Assembly: GCA_036873135.1 (NCBI GenBank)
Contig: JAPTYO010000010.1
Span: forward strand, 11,869,134 to 11,933,133
Reading direction: 5' to 3'
From: Clarkia xantiana subsp. parviflora
Lineage: Eukaryota; Streptophyta; Magnoliopsida; Myrtales; Onagraceae
Length of the DNA: 64,000 bases
Below, piece after piece: positions 25,218 through 36,750 of this stretch; positions within the stretch are counted from its first letter, which is position 1; each line of letters opens with the position of its first letter. The position numbers and the translations under genes were made by a program. The notes below the pieces were generated by a model. That model was given only the letters and a program-made list of their open reading frames with translations. It was not told the origin of the DNA and made no database searches.

Positions 25218-26279
25218 ATTAATAGAATGCACAAAAGCTTGTTGATTTAAAGAATGTCGAGAATTTAACGTGAGAAAAATCTTGATTTTTTCATTAATCA
25301 ATTATTAACTCAATGACTGAATGTCAACAACGGCTAAGCATAGATTAAATACTAAAAACAAAATCCTAACCCCTAGCAAAAATACAAAATTAACAACTAA
25401 GCTAAAAAAACCGACAAATTGCAAAAAAGACCTAAAGAAACATTAAACTGTGATTTTGAACATCTTAAGTCTTAACTAATGAATTTGGCCAAAAAAACCG
25501 TTGTATTCCATTTATGGATCTTGCTTAGATCACCGTTTTCGCTTGAAAAACTGTACTGACATCAAAATTTGACAATTTAACCACATCACCATTCTTTAGT
25601 AGCTCAAATCAATTTAATTTGAGTAAAAAAAATAAAAAAGTTCATATTAAACTCAAATAGTATTTTTCTTGAATATAGAGGCTCCAAATAATTTTTTTTC
25701 CTATAATATGCTGTACAAACACGAATAATTACTCCAAGTCCGATTATTTGATAGTTACTTTGTTAAAGTATAAGATGATTTGATTAAAAATTACTTCTCT
25801 AGGAAAATGCTCTTCGACTTTGAGTCTATTAGCCCGTCATCTACGTACTAGGATGTTGGTAATATAGTTAGTGCATGTGTTAGTTATTTAAGAGTGATGA
25901 TAGAAATTTTGAAACAAAACATGCGCATTCGAAGTGTTCCGCATGTGAGGGTAATTACTTCACACTAAAAGTTGGGTAAAATTTACAACATGTGTCATTT
26001 AGACACATGTCGGAACAAATTAGAGGTTGGCTCTCGAAACTCCAATCAATTCCGTTAATATATATGTTCGTAAATAAATAGAATAGTCCGGACATTATAT
26101 AGTATTATATAGTATGAGCTAAATGTTGCTGATTTTTATCTTCTCGGTTACCAAAAAAATTCTCAATTCTTGCAACTTTATAGTAAAATGTGCAGTGCTA
26201 AAAAAAAAGCTACACGTTATTTATGCCAAGAGAACTTTACATAGTGATCAAAGGTGTACCATATGTTGGTACCAATTTG
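25218..26279. other. Intergenic DNA before the LTR retrotransposon
   Basis: AT-rich sequence with no credible reading frame, RNA gene or element ends that I can recognise. Confidence 0.5.
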
Positions 26280-26284
26280 ATGTC

Positions 26285-27214
26285 TGATGGATAAATGTCC
26301 AATTCGGGTTCGTATTTACGCTTCGGGCCTTGCAAATACGTCAAAAATTACATCTCGTCTCGAAAAACGTCTCCCAAGGGTCAAAACGGTCCGGAAACGC
26401 ATTTACGCGTGACCGGACCGGACATCCGGATTGCGGTGCAATCCGGAGGTCCGGATTGCAGCAACCCGGACGTCCGGGTTGCAAGCAATCCGGACCTCCG
26501 GATTGCTTGCAATCAGGACCTCGCCGAATTGCCCAATTTCGACGAGGTCCGGGTTCCGCCACGGGTATTGCGCGATTGCCGTATCCGCGATTACCGTGTC
26601 TGCGATCGCCGTTACGTGTAGAGAAGTCAAGTTCATGCATTACCAATATGGACAACGGTTCCCGCTTGTTTTCTTGGACCGTCGTCAAACCGCTATAAAA
26701 CCGGGTCCGGTCTCAAGGAAGCCTATAAATAGGAGACCTTGGCCACCCATTTTCACTCACTCTCTCATTTGCCCAACTTTGGCATTTTGAGCTCTGACTT
26801 CTCTCTAGAATTCTCTCTCTCTAGAAATTACCTTTTTGCCACTATAGTAACTTAGGCATCGGAGAGGGCTCCGCTAGCACCACCCCCCCCCCCTCTCCGT
26901 GCTAGTATTGGTCCTTAGTGCAGGATCCAACGCCCTGAGTCACATCCGCCCTGAGTCACATCCGCCCTGAGTCACATCCGCCCTGAGTCACATCCGTACC
27001 GGGTCACATCCGTACCGAGTCACATCCGTACCGAGTCACATCCGTACCGGGTCATATCCGTACCGAGTCACAGCCGATCCGAGACACAAACCTCGCACGG
27101 GAGTAAGTCCGAACATTCGTCAGTGGCCCAACCTCCGCCTGACAGAAGGGTTACGGCCCGCACAATTACACAAACCGACGCGTCCCCGTGACCTCAGTCG
27201 TCCCGGACGCAACA
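26285..27214 (+). repeat. 5' LTR (930 bp)
   Basis: Starts TGATGGATAAATG and ends GGACGCAACA. It contains two TATA-like boxes (26694-26700 and 26724-26730). A palindrome-rich stretch of ccggattgc/gcaatccgg units lies at about 26425-26525. Near 26881 a C-run follows. At about 26932-27085 there are nine copies of a 16-bp unit like ccctgagtcacatccg. Confidence 0.93.
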
Positions 27215-27264
27215 TTGGCGCCGTCTACGTGATTCGAACAAAAAGCTACCATTCCGCAGAAACC

Positions 27265-28899
27265 ATGACGAGTGATCACTACCCTCCCGAAGAGGTACAT
27301 GAAAATGAATCCCAGGCAGAAATGCCGCAGAGCGAGCAAAGAACGGGAACAAACCCGATGCCTACCATTACTCCAGCAATGATGGCGGCGTTAGAAGAGT
27401 TACTCGCGTTCCACGAGTCGCTAAAGAACCAAGGATATACGGCTCAGCCACCTCCATCCAACCAAGGAGCCTTCCAGTACAAAGGTGTCAACCTGTTACC
27501 TCCTTTGCCTCCAATCAACGAACAAGTTGAGACAATAGGGACAAAGTCTCAAGTCACAAGTCATCAAGACACACTGCACCAGAGAATAGAGGGGCAATGC
27601 ACGAACGGTACCTTCCAGTACCAACAACCAAGGCACGAAGCTGCACGCTCATGCAACCAATATGTGATAGCACAACACCAAAAAGAGGCGAGGAAACAAC
27701 CCCCAAAGCAGAATCAAGCAAAACCACCCTCAAGCGGTCAGCAAAGAAGAAATTGTCAGCTTCAGTCAAAACGACCTTTTCAAGGAGGTTTCGAGAAGCC
27801 AAAAGAAGTAAACATCGCTAACTACATTCCGTTGAATGCCCCGCTATCCGTAATATTAAGAGAGATGAAAGATGCGAATATATGGAAGGAGCCAAACAAC
27901 TTTAGGAAAGGCCAGATGGGAAAAGACAAGGACAAGTGGTGTGAAAACCACGAAGTCGTCGGCCACGAGACCGATAGCTGCGTCAGCTTACGTAGCCGCA
28001 TTAACAACTTCATCCTCAAAGGCGAATTAAAGCAATTCATTGATCAAGGCGACAGCCCTCCAAAGAAGACTCATGCAGAGTCATCCAAAATACACAAGAA
28101 AGGTTCTTCAACAAGGACAAGCCAAGACAATGCTGACATCTGTCACAAGGAGGGACGGGAAAAACCTTTTAGTGACGATGACATCCCAATCACAGGATTG
28201 ACAACAAGAACCCTGAAGGCAATAATTGAAAAAGAGATACACATCTCCGGGGAAAATAGGCAACCGCGCCAGAAGAAGCCATTCCAGTCAGATGCCAAAA
28301 GGCTCAAAGATACCAATCTCGCCATATATGTTCCTCTGAACACACCATTATCTGTCATCCTAAGAGAAATGAAGAAGACCAAGCTGTGGAAAAAACCCTT
28401 TAATTTCCGCAATGGCCCTTTGGGAAAAGATAAAAGCAAATGGTGCGAGAATCACGAAGTGTGCGACCATGAGACAGATGGCTGTGTCAGCTTAAGATCT
28501 CATGTAAACAACTTGATCTCAAAAGGAAAAATGAGGAAGTATATCGACCATGGCAATAAGCATCAAATGAGCCCTCGTGTCAAGTCTTCGGAAAAAGGCA
28601 AAGGAAAAGAAATGGTTGACGATAATCCACCTACCGCCAAACGTCAGAAAAACAACGGCACTTATGGAACCAATGGTGGCGACTTGTACAATCTTTGGAG
28701 TATGGATGCACTCCCAGAAAACAAACCTCACCGCCCACATGAGCCAACAACTGCCTTCCTTGACAAAGAAGAACAACACAATCAAAGTAAAACCTGGAGA
28801 CATGACATCAACTTTTGTCCATCCCCAAAAGAGGAGATTGAAGAGCTCAACACGCTAGAGGCATTGAGAAACTATGTGGCACGTGGCAGAATCAACTAG
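27265..28899 (+). CDS. Gag-derived ORF of the retrotransposon with duplicated Cys-His module
   Basis: An uninterrupted 544-aa frame starts at the first ATG (27265) about 50 bp after the 5' LTR. The N-terminal part is Gln/Pro-rich. An approximately 80-residue module occurs twice, at residues 183-262 and 351-430. Each copy has PLSVILREMK, then KWCENHEV, with spacing C-x2-H-x4-H-x4-C (C226, H229, H234, C239; C394, H397, H402, C407) and a downstream FI/YID segment. This resembles the C-terminal CxxH...H....C region of Gag in Tat-type gypsy elements (typically YCxYHxxxGHxTxxC). The main capsid region expected of full Gag is not obvious. It probably binds RNA or particles made by a helper element. 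That role is inferred. Confidence 0.8.
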   Translation: MTSDHYPPEEVHENESQAEMPQSEQRTGTNPMPTITPAMMAALEELLAFHESLKNQGYTAQPPPSNQGAFQYKGVNLLPPLPPINEQVETIGTKSQVTSHQDTLHQRIEGQCTNGTFQYQQPRHEAARSCNQYVIAQHQKEARKQPPKQNQAKPPSSGQQRRNCQLQSKRPFQGGFEKPKEVNIANYIPLNAPLSVILREMKDANIWKEPNNFRKGQMGKDKDKWCENHEVVGHETDSCVSLRSRINNFILKGELKQFIDQGDSPPKKTHAESSKIHKKGSSTRTSQDNADICHKEGREKPFSDDDIPITGLTTRTLKAIIEKEIHISGENRQPRQKKPFQSDAKRLKDTNLAIYVPLNTPLSVILREMKKTKLWKKPFNFRNGPLGKDKSKWCENHEVCDHETDGCVSLRSHVNNLISKGKMRKYIDHGNKHQMSPRVKSSEKGKGKEMVDDNPPTAKRQKNNGTYGTNGGDLYNLWSMDALPENKPHRPHEPTTAFLDKEEQHNQSKTWRHDINFCPSPKEEIEELNTLEALRNYVARGRIN

Positions 28900-29830
28900 C
28901 CAACAAATCACCTATGGGGATATCAAACACATCACCAATCCCTTTATCTTACTTATCTCCTTTTCGCATATCTATGTTCAATCTTTTAAAAGTTTAAGTA
29001 CAACTCATGCTTATTAGCCTCAGTAATTTTCAAAAGAAGTGATCTCTAGACACTTTCTTGTAATCCGTCGTATGAACTCTAAATATCTAATAAAGGATAA
29101 ATCTACTTTCGTAGGTACATTATTATGACGCATATTACCTTGGAATAACGCCAAGTAACAACTACACACATATTCCTCGCGTCAACAACACAAAGTCTCA
29201 AGCACTTTATACGCGCAAGACTAAAAATCATGTCGCAATAATAAACAAGCCGGGGGCATTACACAAGGACAGGTCATGCACTATTAGAAGTCAAAACAAT
29301 ATAAACAATCAGGAAACAGCGATACAACCGCCAAGCAACTTGGGGAGCACCAAGCTGACAAGTGCTCGGCAATTCTACCTAACATATGCTTACCATAATC
29401 TACACTCATCGTATCCACCATCAGGGAAGTTTCCTATACAAACAAGGAATCCTCGTATCAAATTCCTTTACTTCATTTATTATATGCATGACTAAAAAGA
29501 AAATTTCACGACTTCATACTTTTGCAAACTTATAAAAATTGCGACTATCTAACAAAAACAACTCTACTCGTAGGTACATGTTACACTACGATTACTACTC
29601 AGGAATGATGACAAGTAGTAACCTATGCACAAAAATCTACTTCAACAATACAAGCTAAGCATTGTGTGCAAGGAGGGATTTATGGTATACAACACCAACA
29701 TATCTGCTATCTACACCAACAAGGAGTTTATTTCTCCATTCATAACATAGGCGTCTATCTCTAGAAGATGCCGACAACACAAAGCCATCAAGCTATGTGC
29801 ACAATCAACTTATATACCGCAATGACAACC
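28900..29830. other. Retrotransposon interior without coding potential
   Basis: No pol domains, no long frames. The text is low in protein-like composition, and short motifs such as gtaggtacat and ttaccttggaataacgccaagtaac recur at about 450-500 bp spacing (near 29110 and 29570), hinting at old duplication. Confidence 0.5.
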
Positions 29831-29835
29831 TACGG

Positions 29836-30045
29836 ATTTATTATCAAAGCGACGACTATTCAGGGCGTCAGCTACAAGCAGTGTCTCGGATTAACACCAA
29901 GACCTATTATCAAAGCAACAGCTATTCAGGGCGTCAGCTACAAGCAGTGTCTCGGATTAACACCAAGACCTATTATCAAAACGGCGACTATTCAGGACGT
30001 CAGATACAAGCAATACCTTGGAATAACGCCAAGGCCTACCATCAA
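29836..30045. repeat. 66-bp tandem repeat, 3 copies
   Basis: The unit starts ttatcaaagc at 29841, 29907 and 29973, an exact 66-bp period, and includes attcagggcgtcagctacaa. The third copy is diverged. Because 66 is a multiple of three, two overlapping frames stay open across the array; these are not taken as genes. Confidence 0.85.
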
Positions 30046-30099
30046 AATAGCATGTCAAGAACAGGATGGGCATACGGGGCTGATCACCCCTTAAGTGAC

Positions 30100-30380
30100 G
30101 GAAGTTCTCTGTTTAGACAACGACCTCACTCTATAACAAGTGCGTATATCCGGTTCAGGGTGCACTCTATATGGCGAATGTCCTCTATCTAGTCGGCATT
30201 CCCATATTACGAACGCCATCAGGGTTCGTTTAATACGGCGGAAGTTCTCTGTTTAGACAACGACCCCGCTCTATAACAAGTGCGTATATCCGGTTCATGG
30301 TGCACTCTATATGGCGAATGTCCTCTGTCTAGTCGGCATTCCCATATTACGAACGCCATCAGGGTTCGTTTTATACGGAA
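30100..30380. repeat. 140-bp direct repeat, 2 copies
   Basis: gaagttctctgtttagacaa occurs at 30101 and 30241 and the following 130 bp are nearly identical. It lies within the retrotransposon interior and has no coding potential. Confidence 0.85.
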
Positions 30381-30720
30381 AAAGTCCTCTGGTTAAGATG
30401 ACAATTCCGTACTACAGGTTTTCAAGCTGTGTTGCATGGTTCCTGGACGTAGAAAGCATGCATCACAATTCATATTCTCAAAAAGTGTTACATGGTCCCT
30501 GGACGCAGGAATCATGTATCACAAATATTTTTTCAAACATGTTATCAAAAATTTTGCCAAAAATTTTATCAAAAATTTTATGTATCAAACACCTTTCCAA
30601 AAATTTTTACCAACATGATTTTTTGGATGTTTCACATTCAAAGCCAAAATATTTTCTCAAATATTTTATCAACAAGCCTTTTAGGGTTCACAAAATGCTT
30701 CTTCAAAAACAAAAATGTTT

Positions 30721-31110
30721 TTACGTATGCTTCCCCAACGCGGGTTGATACACGCTGGCAGGTGCGCTCCCTGTTTAAAACTCATAAAATTTACAAGTCG
30801 AGTCTTGTACAACGTCGCCTTAGAGTGGAACTAAGAGACGGTATAAACTAGTATCTTGCTTAGCCAAGATAACTCCTCACAAATAATACTCTTACGTATG
30901 CTTCCCCAACTCGGGTTGATACACGCTGGCAGGTGCGCTCCCTGTTTAAAACTCATAAAATTTACAAGTCGAGTCTTGTACAACGTCGCCTTAGAGTGGA
31001 ACTAAGAGACGGTATAAACTAGTATCTTGCTTAGTCAAGGTAACATCTCTCAAAATATGTTTACGTATGCTTCCCCAACGCGGGTTGATACATGCTGGAA
31101 GTTTGCAACA
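30721..31110. repeat. About 170-bp tandem repeat, 2.3 copies
   Basis: acgtatgcttccccaac starts at 30723, 30894 and 31063. The first two units are nearly identical over their whole length; the third is cut short after gttgatac. Confidence 0.85.
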
Positions 31111-31119
31111 CATATAGCG

Positions 31120-32070
31120 GCAAGCTATTCAGGAAAAAAGGGCAATATGCATAAGGCATCAGGCAAGCAATCAGGAGGACATCTCAACTTGTCAATCAGG
31201 AAGTGGCTATCAGTCACGACCGCAGGAACTATGTCTGCGTTACGAATCATCCGCATTCAATAAACATATTCAAAGCGGACAAGTCGGAAGCAACAACTAA
31301 GGAACAACTACAACAAGTCTTCAAGCATGAAAGCCGGGGGGCAAACAGACTCAGAAACGAGTTCAACATATCTAAAAGATGGCACAGATTAAAGAATGCT
31401 ATCATCCCTAACAAGACTCGGCGGAACAAGCAGAAGTTGCCACCGTCTTCTCCAAACAAAATCTATAATGTGCAAGTCGCAACATCCTATGCTCTACCCA
31501 TCCTGCCATACCTTGGAGCCTAGCCAAGAGGGGCGACCACAGTACTTAACATTGTCCAGGTGACGAAGTGTCATGCAAGCAAAAGCATGAACAAAGAATT
31601 ATCAACGAACACTTACCTCAGTAGGAGTAACGCTCCTCCTTGGGCCGGTCCCTCGACCGGGGGGCAGAAGACGCCACTACACAACCCTCAACTCTATTTC
31701 TCTTATCACAAGAAAGAGTTAGCATGGTCATGCTCAGCATAAAGAACCAAGAATCGCTCGAGGAACACGCCCCTGCGTCGAATCTCTCGAGAATTATGCT
31801 AAGGACAGAAACTGCAACTGGCGATAACTGGGAAAATCAACAAGATCTAATATCTTGGAAAGTGCTATCAACAATACAGTCAGTGCGCAAGTGCACACCA
31901 ACACTTATTCAAGCACTTATGCGACAGACTCTCCGTGTGAAAACAACCACAAACTTACAAGACTTATTAAGCCTTCGTGCAGCAAGTAACAAACATCGCG
32001 CAAGGGGGGCAACCTCTTCAACATATCAACATCAATGCGCATATCAGTGGTAACGCGTGTATCATCTTTA
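31120..32070. other. Retrotransposon interior without coding potential
   Basis: Unique-looking sequence of the retroelement with no recognisable protein domain in any frame. Around 31636-31675 there is a GC-rich phrase (gggccggtccctcgaccgg) that forms a short palindrome. Confidence 0.5.
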
Positions 32071-32073
32071 CAC

Positions 32074-32798
32074 GTCGACAAGGAGAAAATATTTTCTAAG
32101 TGTTTCCATGTACGTACATACATGTCGACAAGGTTGCTCGTCGACAAGGAGAAAATATTTTCTAAGTGTTTCCATGTACGTACATACATGTCGACAAGGT
32201 TGCTCGTCGACAAGGAGAAAATATTTTCTAAGTGTTTCCATGTACGTACATACATGTCGACAATGTTGCTCGTCGACAAGGAGAAAATATTTTCTAAGTG
32301 TTTCCATGTACGTACATACATGTCGACAAGGTTGCTCGTCGACAAGGAGAAAATATTTTCTAAGTGTTTCCATGTACGTACATACATGTCGACAAGGTTG
32401 CTCGTCGACAATGAGAAAATATTTTCTAAGTGTTTCCATGTACGTACATACATGTCGACAAGGTTGCTCGTCGACAAGGAGAAAATATTTTCTAAGTGTT
32501 TCCATGTACGTACAAACATGTCGACAAGGTTGCTCGTCGACAAGGAGAAAATATTTTCTAAGTGTTTCCATGTACGTACATACATGTCGACAAGGTTGCT
32601 CGTCGACAAGGAGAAAATATTTTCTAAGTGTTTCCATGTACGTACATACATGTCGACAAGGTTGCTCGTCGACAAGGAGAAAATATTTTCTAAGTGTTTC
32701 CATGTACGTACGCACATGACGACAAGGTTGCGCGTCAACAAGGGGAAAATATTTTCTAAGTGTTTTCATGAACACACACATACATGTTAACAAAAATG
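32074..32798. repeat. 66-bp satellite-like array, 11 copies
   Basis: Units start gtcgacaaggagaaaatatt at 32074, 32140, 32206 and so on every 66 bp to a degenerate eleventh copy at 32734. Inside each unit gtcgacaagg occurs twice, and aaaatatttt and catgtacgtacatacatg are short palindromes. Copies differ by only a few bases, so the array expanded recently or is homogenised. Frames of 220-274 codons stay open on both strands because the period divides by three and the unit lacks stops. They are not believed to be genes. A stray monomer piece (aaatattttctaagtgtttt) occurs at about 32900. Confidence 0.93.
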
Positions 32799-32959
32799 GA
32801 TTGCATACAACGAGTAGCTATGCCCCTTAAGCACACCTACGACGCTCATCGACAAAACTCATACGACGACATCTATGGTAACAAGCTTTAGATATCGTTT
32901 AAATATTTTCTAAGTGTTTTAGCATACTTGCAGGCAATAACCAACAGTTTATACCTGAC

Positions 32960-33030
32960 GCTCAACATCAACGCGCATATCAACATCAACGCGCGTATCA
33001 ACATCAACGCGCGTATCAACATCAACGCAA
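32960..33030. repeat. 18-bp tandem repeat, about 4 copies
   Basis: Repeats of catcaacgcgcgtatcaa in direct order. The same phrase in part occurs just before the 66-bp array (about 32025-32045), suggesting that it once flanked or seeded the arrays. Confidence 0.8.
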
Positions 33031-33049
33031 GTGACCAAGTTCCACGTAC

Positions 33050-34465
33050 ATAGTAAAATTGGTACGTACCAAAGAAGGGACTAACGTCTTAAGGAGCTAT
33101 CATGCAAACGATGGAATTAACGCGACAAACCGTAAAGATCGAACGTGGCAACGCTTAAGGGAAATTTTTCTCTAAGGCGTCAAGACGACTAGTGACTATG
33201 CCTAAAGTTATTGGGCAATCCCCGTCAACCATCAAACCCGCCAAGAAGGAAAATCATGCATACCGACCAAAAACTCCTACACAAGGACACGGGGGCACTA
33301 TGTCCGAACGAAGAATTCTACCTCAACTACCTACGGGAGTGAAAATCGTCTAAGTTATGAACTAACGGCGATAGTAACGGCAATCAATCAGCAATTATTC
33401 AACATACAAGCATCAACAAGCAGTTCCATACATCAACAACGAAAAATGGCCCAAACGAACAACAATCCGGTGACATTGTCATTCAAGTCGAAGCAAACTG
33501 TTAAAATTGGGTTTCCAAACTACCTCAAAACGTGACGAAAAGTATCCCAATGGATTCCCCTCGTCGAGACGATTCCGGGAAGGTGTGGACCGAAACGAGG
33601 CGAGCCCGGGAAGGCGGCGCGTGGGCCACACGCTCCGGCGAAGCCACTCCACTCGCGGCGGCGCGTGAGGGCGCGTGGGAGGTCTTCTGGCGGCTCCGAA
33701 GGCGGCGCTGGAATCCTTGCGACGAGCCGAGTCGAATGATGGTGTCAACTTCCAAAAAAAAGCCAGAAATCAGACTCGAAACTGTCAAAACGTATCTAAG
33801 CTCCCCGACGACGAAGGAACTTTGAACATAAAAGCAATTTCGAGAAAGGGTGAGTGAATTACCTGCAAAGGAGATGGAGTGGTGAACTCCTAGGGTGCTG
33901 GAAGAATAAATGGGGATGTGTGTATTTACTAATCCCAAAGAGATGCTTTGTGGATAAGGATCAAAGAATTAGTTTACCTACACTCAAGACTAAACCCCTA
34001 CGGTACACTCTATCCTCTCTTTTTAAAACTATCTACTCCTATGCATATCTTGACGTCGCACGTATCAAACTCATCATTATGTGCGTATGTTGCAATTGCA
34101 TGATCCATGATTCGGTAATCACTTAGTCGTTTTAGAAGCTTACGGTTTCTATTTTCTTGCATTACGTAATTACAATCTTGCCACGTCCATTATTCATGCA
34201 TATATGTTGATAGACGCATTCTCGCATAAGTGCATTACTGTTTGCTCGTGTCCCCGACGATGATCATGTTCGCACATATACATTTCCTATTGCACTAACC
34301 ATGATAACAGGAAATAAAGACATTCGGCCGGAAAGCCAAGCGACGGACGAAATCAAGATTCCTACGTGCGACCGACGATCAAAATTGAAAGGTTAGCGTC
34401 AGACTCAAATTGGACAAATATCCTAACTTAAAATAGAGTCAAGAAAGGTTCTAAACCGTTACTTG
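33050..34465. other. 3' non-coding part of the retrotransposon
   Basis: No pol-like domain is seen. A GC-rich segment at about 33540-33740 stays open in several frames but shows no recognisable protein. The polypurine tract is at 34469-34478. Confidence 0.5.
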
Positions 34466-34468
34466 ACT

Positions 34469-34478
34469 CGGGGGCAAG
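34469..34478 (+). other. Polypurine tract of the retrotransposon
   Basis: cgggggcaag lies immediately before the TGATGG start of the 3' LTR, the expected position of the plus-strand primer. Confidence 0.75.
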
Positions 34479-35393
34479 TGATGGATAAATGTCCAATTCG
34501 GGTTCGTATTTACGCTTCGGGCCTTGCAAACACGTCAAAAATTACATCTCGTCTCGAAAAACGTCTCCCAAGGGTCAAAACGGTCCGGAAACGCATTTAC
34601 GCGTGACCGGACCGGACATCCGGGTTGCAAGCAATCCGGACTTCCGGATTGCAGCAATCCGGACCTCCGGATTGCAGCAATCCGGACCTCCGGATTGCTT
34701 GCAATCCGGACCTCGCCGAATTGCCCAATTTCGACGAGGTCCGGGTTCCGCCACGGGTATTGCGCGATTGCCGTATCCGCGATTACCGTGTCTGCGATCG
34801 CCGTTACGTGTAGAGAAGTCAAGTTCATGCATTACCAATATGGACAACGGTTCCCGCTTGTTTTCTTGGACCGTCGTCAAACCGCTATAAAACCGGGTCC
34901 GGTCTCAAGGAAGCCTATAAATAGGAGACCTTGGCCACCCATTTTCACTCACTCTCTCATTTGCCCAACTTTGGCATTTTGAGCTCTGACTTCTCTCTAG
35001 AATTCTCTCTCTCTAGAAATTACCTTTTTGCCACTATAGTAACTTAGGCATCGGAGAGGGCTCCGCTAGCACCACCCCCCCCCCCCCCTCTCCGTGCTAG
35101 CATTGGTCCTTAGTGCAGGATCCGACGCCCTGAGTCACATCCGCCCTGAGTCACATCCGCCCTGAGTCACATCCGTACCGGGTCACATCCGTACCGAGTC
35201 ACATCCGTACCGAGTCACATCCGTACCGGGTCATATCCGTACCGAGTCACAGCCGATCTGAGACACAAACCTCGCACGGGAGTAAGTCCGAACATTCGTC
35301 AGTGGCCCAACCTCCGCCTGACAGAAGGGTTACGGCCCGCACAATTACACAAACCGACGCGTCCCCGTGACCTCAGTCGTCCCGGACGCAACA
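34479..35393 (+). repeat. 3' LTR (915 bp)
   Basis: Matches the 5' LTR end to end. Differences seen are a handful of transitions, a rearranged block in the gcaatccgg palindromic stretch, a longer C-run, and one fewer copy of the 16-bp gagtcacatccg unit (eight instead of nine). Confidence 0.93.
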
Positions 35394-35398
35394 ATGTC

Positions 35399-36740
35399 GT
35401 TAACCAATAATCATGCACGAGACATGGCCTCTCTTGGCACAGTCGTATCTACGATTAAAATATCTAGTCTTGAAAGAAAAAACAAATTCTTATGTTTTGC
35501 TGCCAAAATTTCTCTATAAACTCGACGCCCGTGGTATTTAATTAGGGATGTCCGTAAGAATCTGCAGTGCACAGACTCATATCATATGCCCCAGCCTTTA
35601 TGTCTCAAATTGTACTTTATCGTTAAGATTTTAATACGTGTTCTTAAATTTAATATTTTCATTCTAAGGTTCATCAATCCTAATAGAGTTTTCAAAAGAA
35701 ATTATAAAATTAATTATATTTAAGACACGTGTCAAAATCTTAACGCCGAAACACGAATTTCCCACGCACAGATGTCAATTTAGGTAGGTTTGGTTAATTT
35801 GATATTTTTGTGAGGTAAATTCGGAATTGTGCACCCCGAATTCATCAAATTGACATTCCACAGAATTTAATTATTGCACGCGAAACTTACACATGATCAT
35901 GTCGGATTCCATCCACTCCTCTCAAAGCTCTCCGATCCTAGCCAATGAATCCACACCCTCCGATATGGTGGTGGAAACTAACTATATCACGAGTTCCACG
36001 TGCTTGTAACATTTATGAACAGTAATTTACTTTTATTGACGACAATGGTATATCGAGAACAATTTGATACACGAATTTTTTTTTAAGAGCGTCTCTAGAA
36101 TTTGAATATATTCAGTATAATTATATGTTAAGAACAAGACACATATCTTAACTAATTATCTCTAAAATTAAACTTATGAGAAAAAAATGGCTTTTTGGTA
36201 GGCTCTTCTTCATATATATATATATATATATATAAAAGTATTATGATTATAACAATTCAACTTTTATTATTTATTTTTTAAAAAAAGTATTGTGTGCATA
36301 TCACGTAACTATTTAAAAATGATTTCAAACGGTTGATTAGGGAGGCATATAACTTGCAACAATTGGATTGTTCGGCATACATTTTGCAACTATATGGATA
36401 CACATTGTGTACCTATCCCTAAACGTTGGTATGAATGGACTATTTCTCATTTGATATGAACAGCAGATCTCAAAGAGAAGAGAACGCGTTAAAAAACTGT
36501 CCATTTTATCATTTCAAACTTCAGACACCTAATTTTAACATAGGGTAAACCTTGGACAGTTTTTTAGTTATTAACCCTTTATTTGATAATAATTTTAATA
36601 AGGCGGAAAGCACGTACGTTTCTTACTTTATTTATTGCCGAATCCCATCATATCCTCTGTGTGACTGCTTCTTGTCTTTAAATTATATAATATGGATTGT
36701 CGTAACTGTAAGTAATAGTTGGAATTAACTAGGAGCAATC
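35399..36740. other. Intergenic DNA after the retrotransposon
   Basis: AT-rich, with a (TA)n microsatellite at about 36211-36235. A possible GGGTTAA-type end (ttattaaccc near 36570-36580) is visible without a clear partner. No gene is seen. Confidence 0.45.
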
Positions 36741-36750
36741 AATCAGAGAT

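Larger units (their letters stand above)
26285..35393 (+). mobile_element. LTR retrotransposon, gypsy/Tat-like, non-autonomous
   Basis: The element is bounded by two near-identical LTRs and a perfect 5-bp target duplication ATGTC (26280-26284 and 35394-35398). The primer-binding region after the left LTR reads ttggcgccgtctacgtg, the TGGCGCCG type seen in Tat/Ogre-lineage gypsy elements. A polypurine tract cgggggcaag precedes the right LTR. The interior has one Gag-derived ORF (27265-28899). After it are about 5.6 kb with no recognisable protease, reverse transcriptase, RNase H or integrase on either strand, but several tandem repeat arrays. It must therefore depend on a related element for movement. 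The LTR similarity indicates a recent insertion. Confidence 0.92.

Noticed and set aside
26295..26790. Open frames of 108-122 codons in the 5' LTR, repeated at 34489-34982
   Set aside because: They lie inside LTR U3 with palindromic repeats and are not conserved in length between the two LTRs.
27229..27264. A start for the Gag-like ORF upstream of 27265
   Set aside because: The frame is open there but the sequence overlaps the primer-binding region and has no ATG; the first ATG is at 27265.
32035..32793. Long open frames (220-274 codons) on both strands with a 22-residue repeat
   Set aside because: They are a consequence of a 66-bp tandem repeat whose period is a multiple of three; no start context, no family match, and frames on both strands are equally long.
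32074..32798. CRISPR-like regular spacing
   Set aside because: The whole 66-bp unit is repeated with no unique spacers, and the host is a plant; it is a satellite-type array.
28900..34465. Possible protease, reverse transcriptase or integrase
   Set aside because: I looked for the usual motifs (DTG/DSG, YxDD, HHCC) in long frames on both strands and saw none; frames here are short or repeat-derived.
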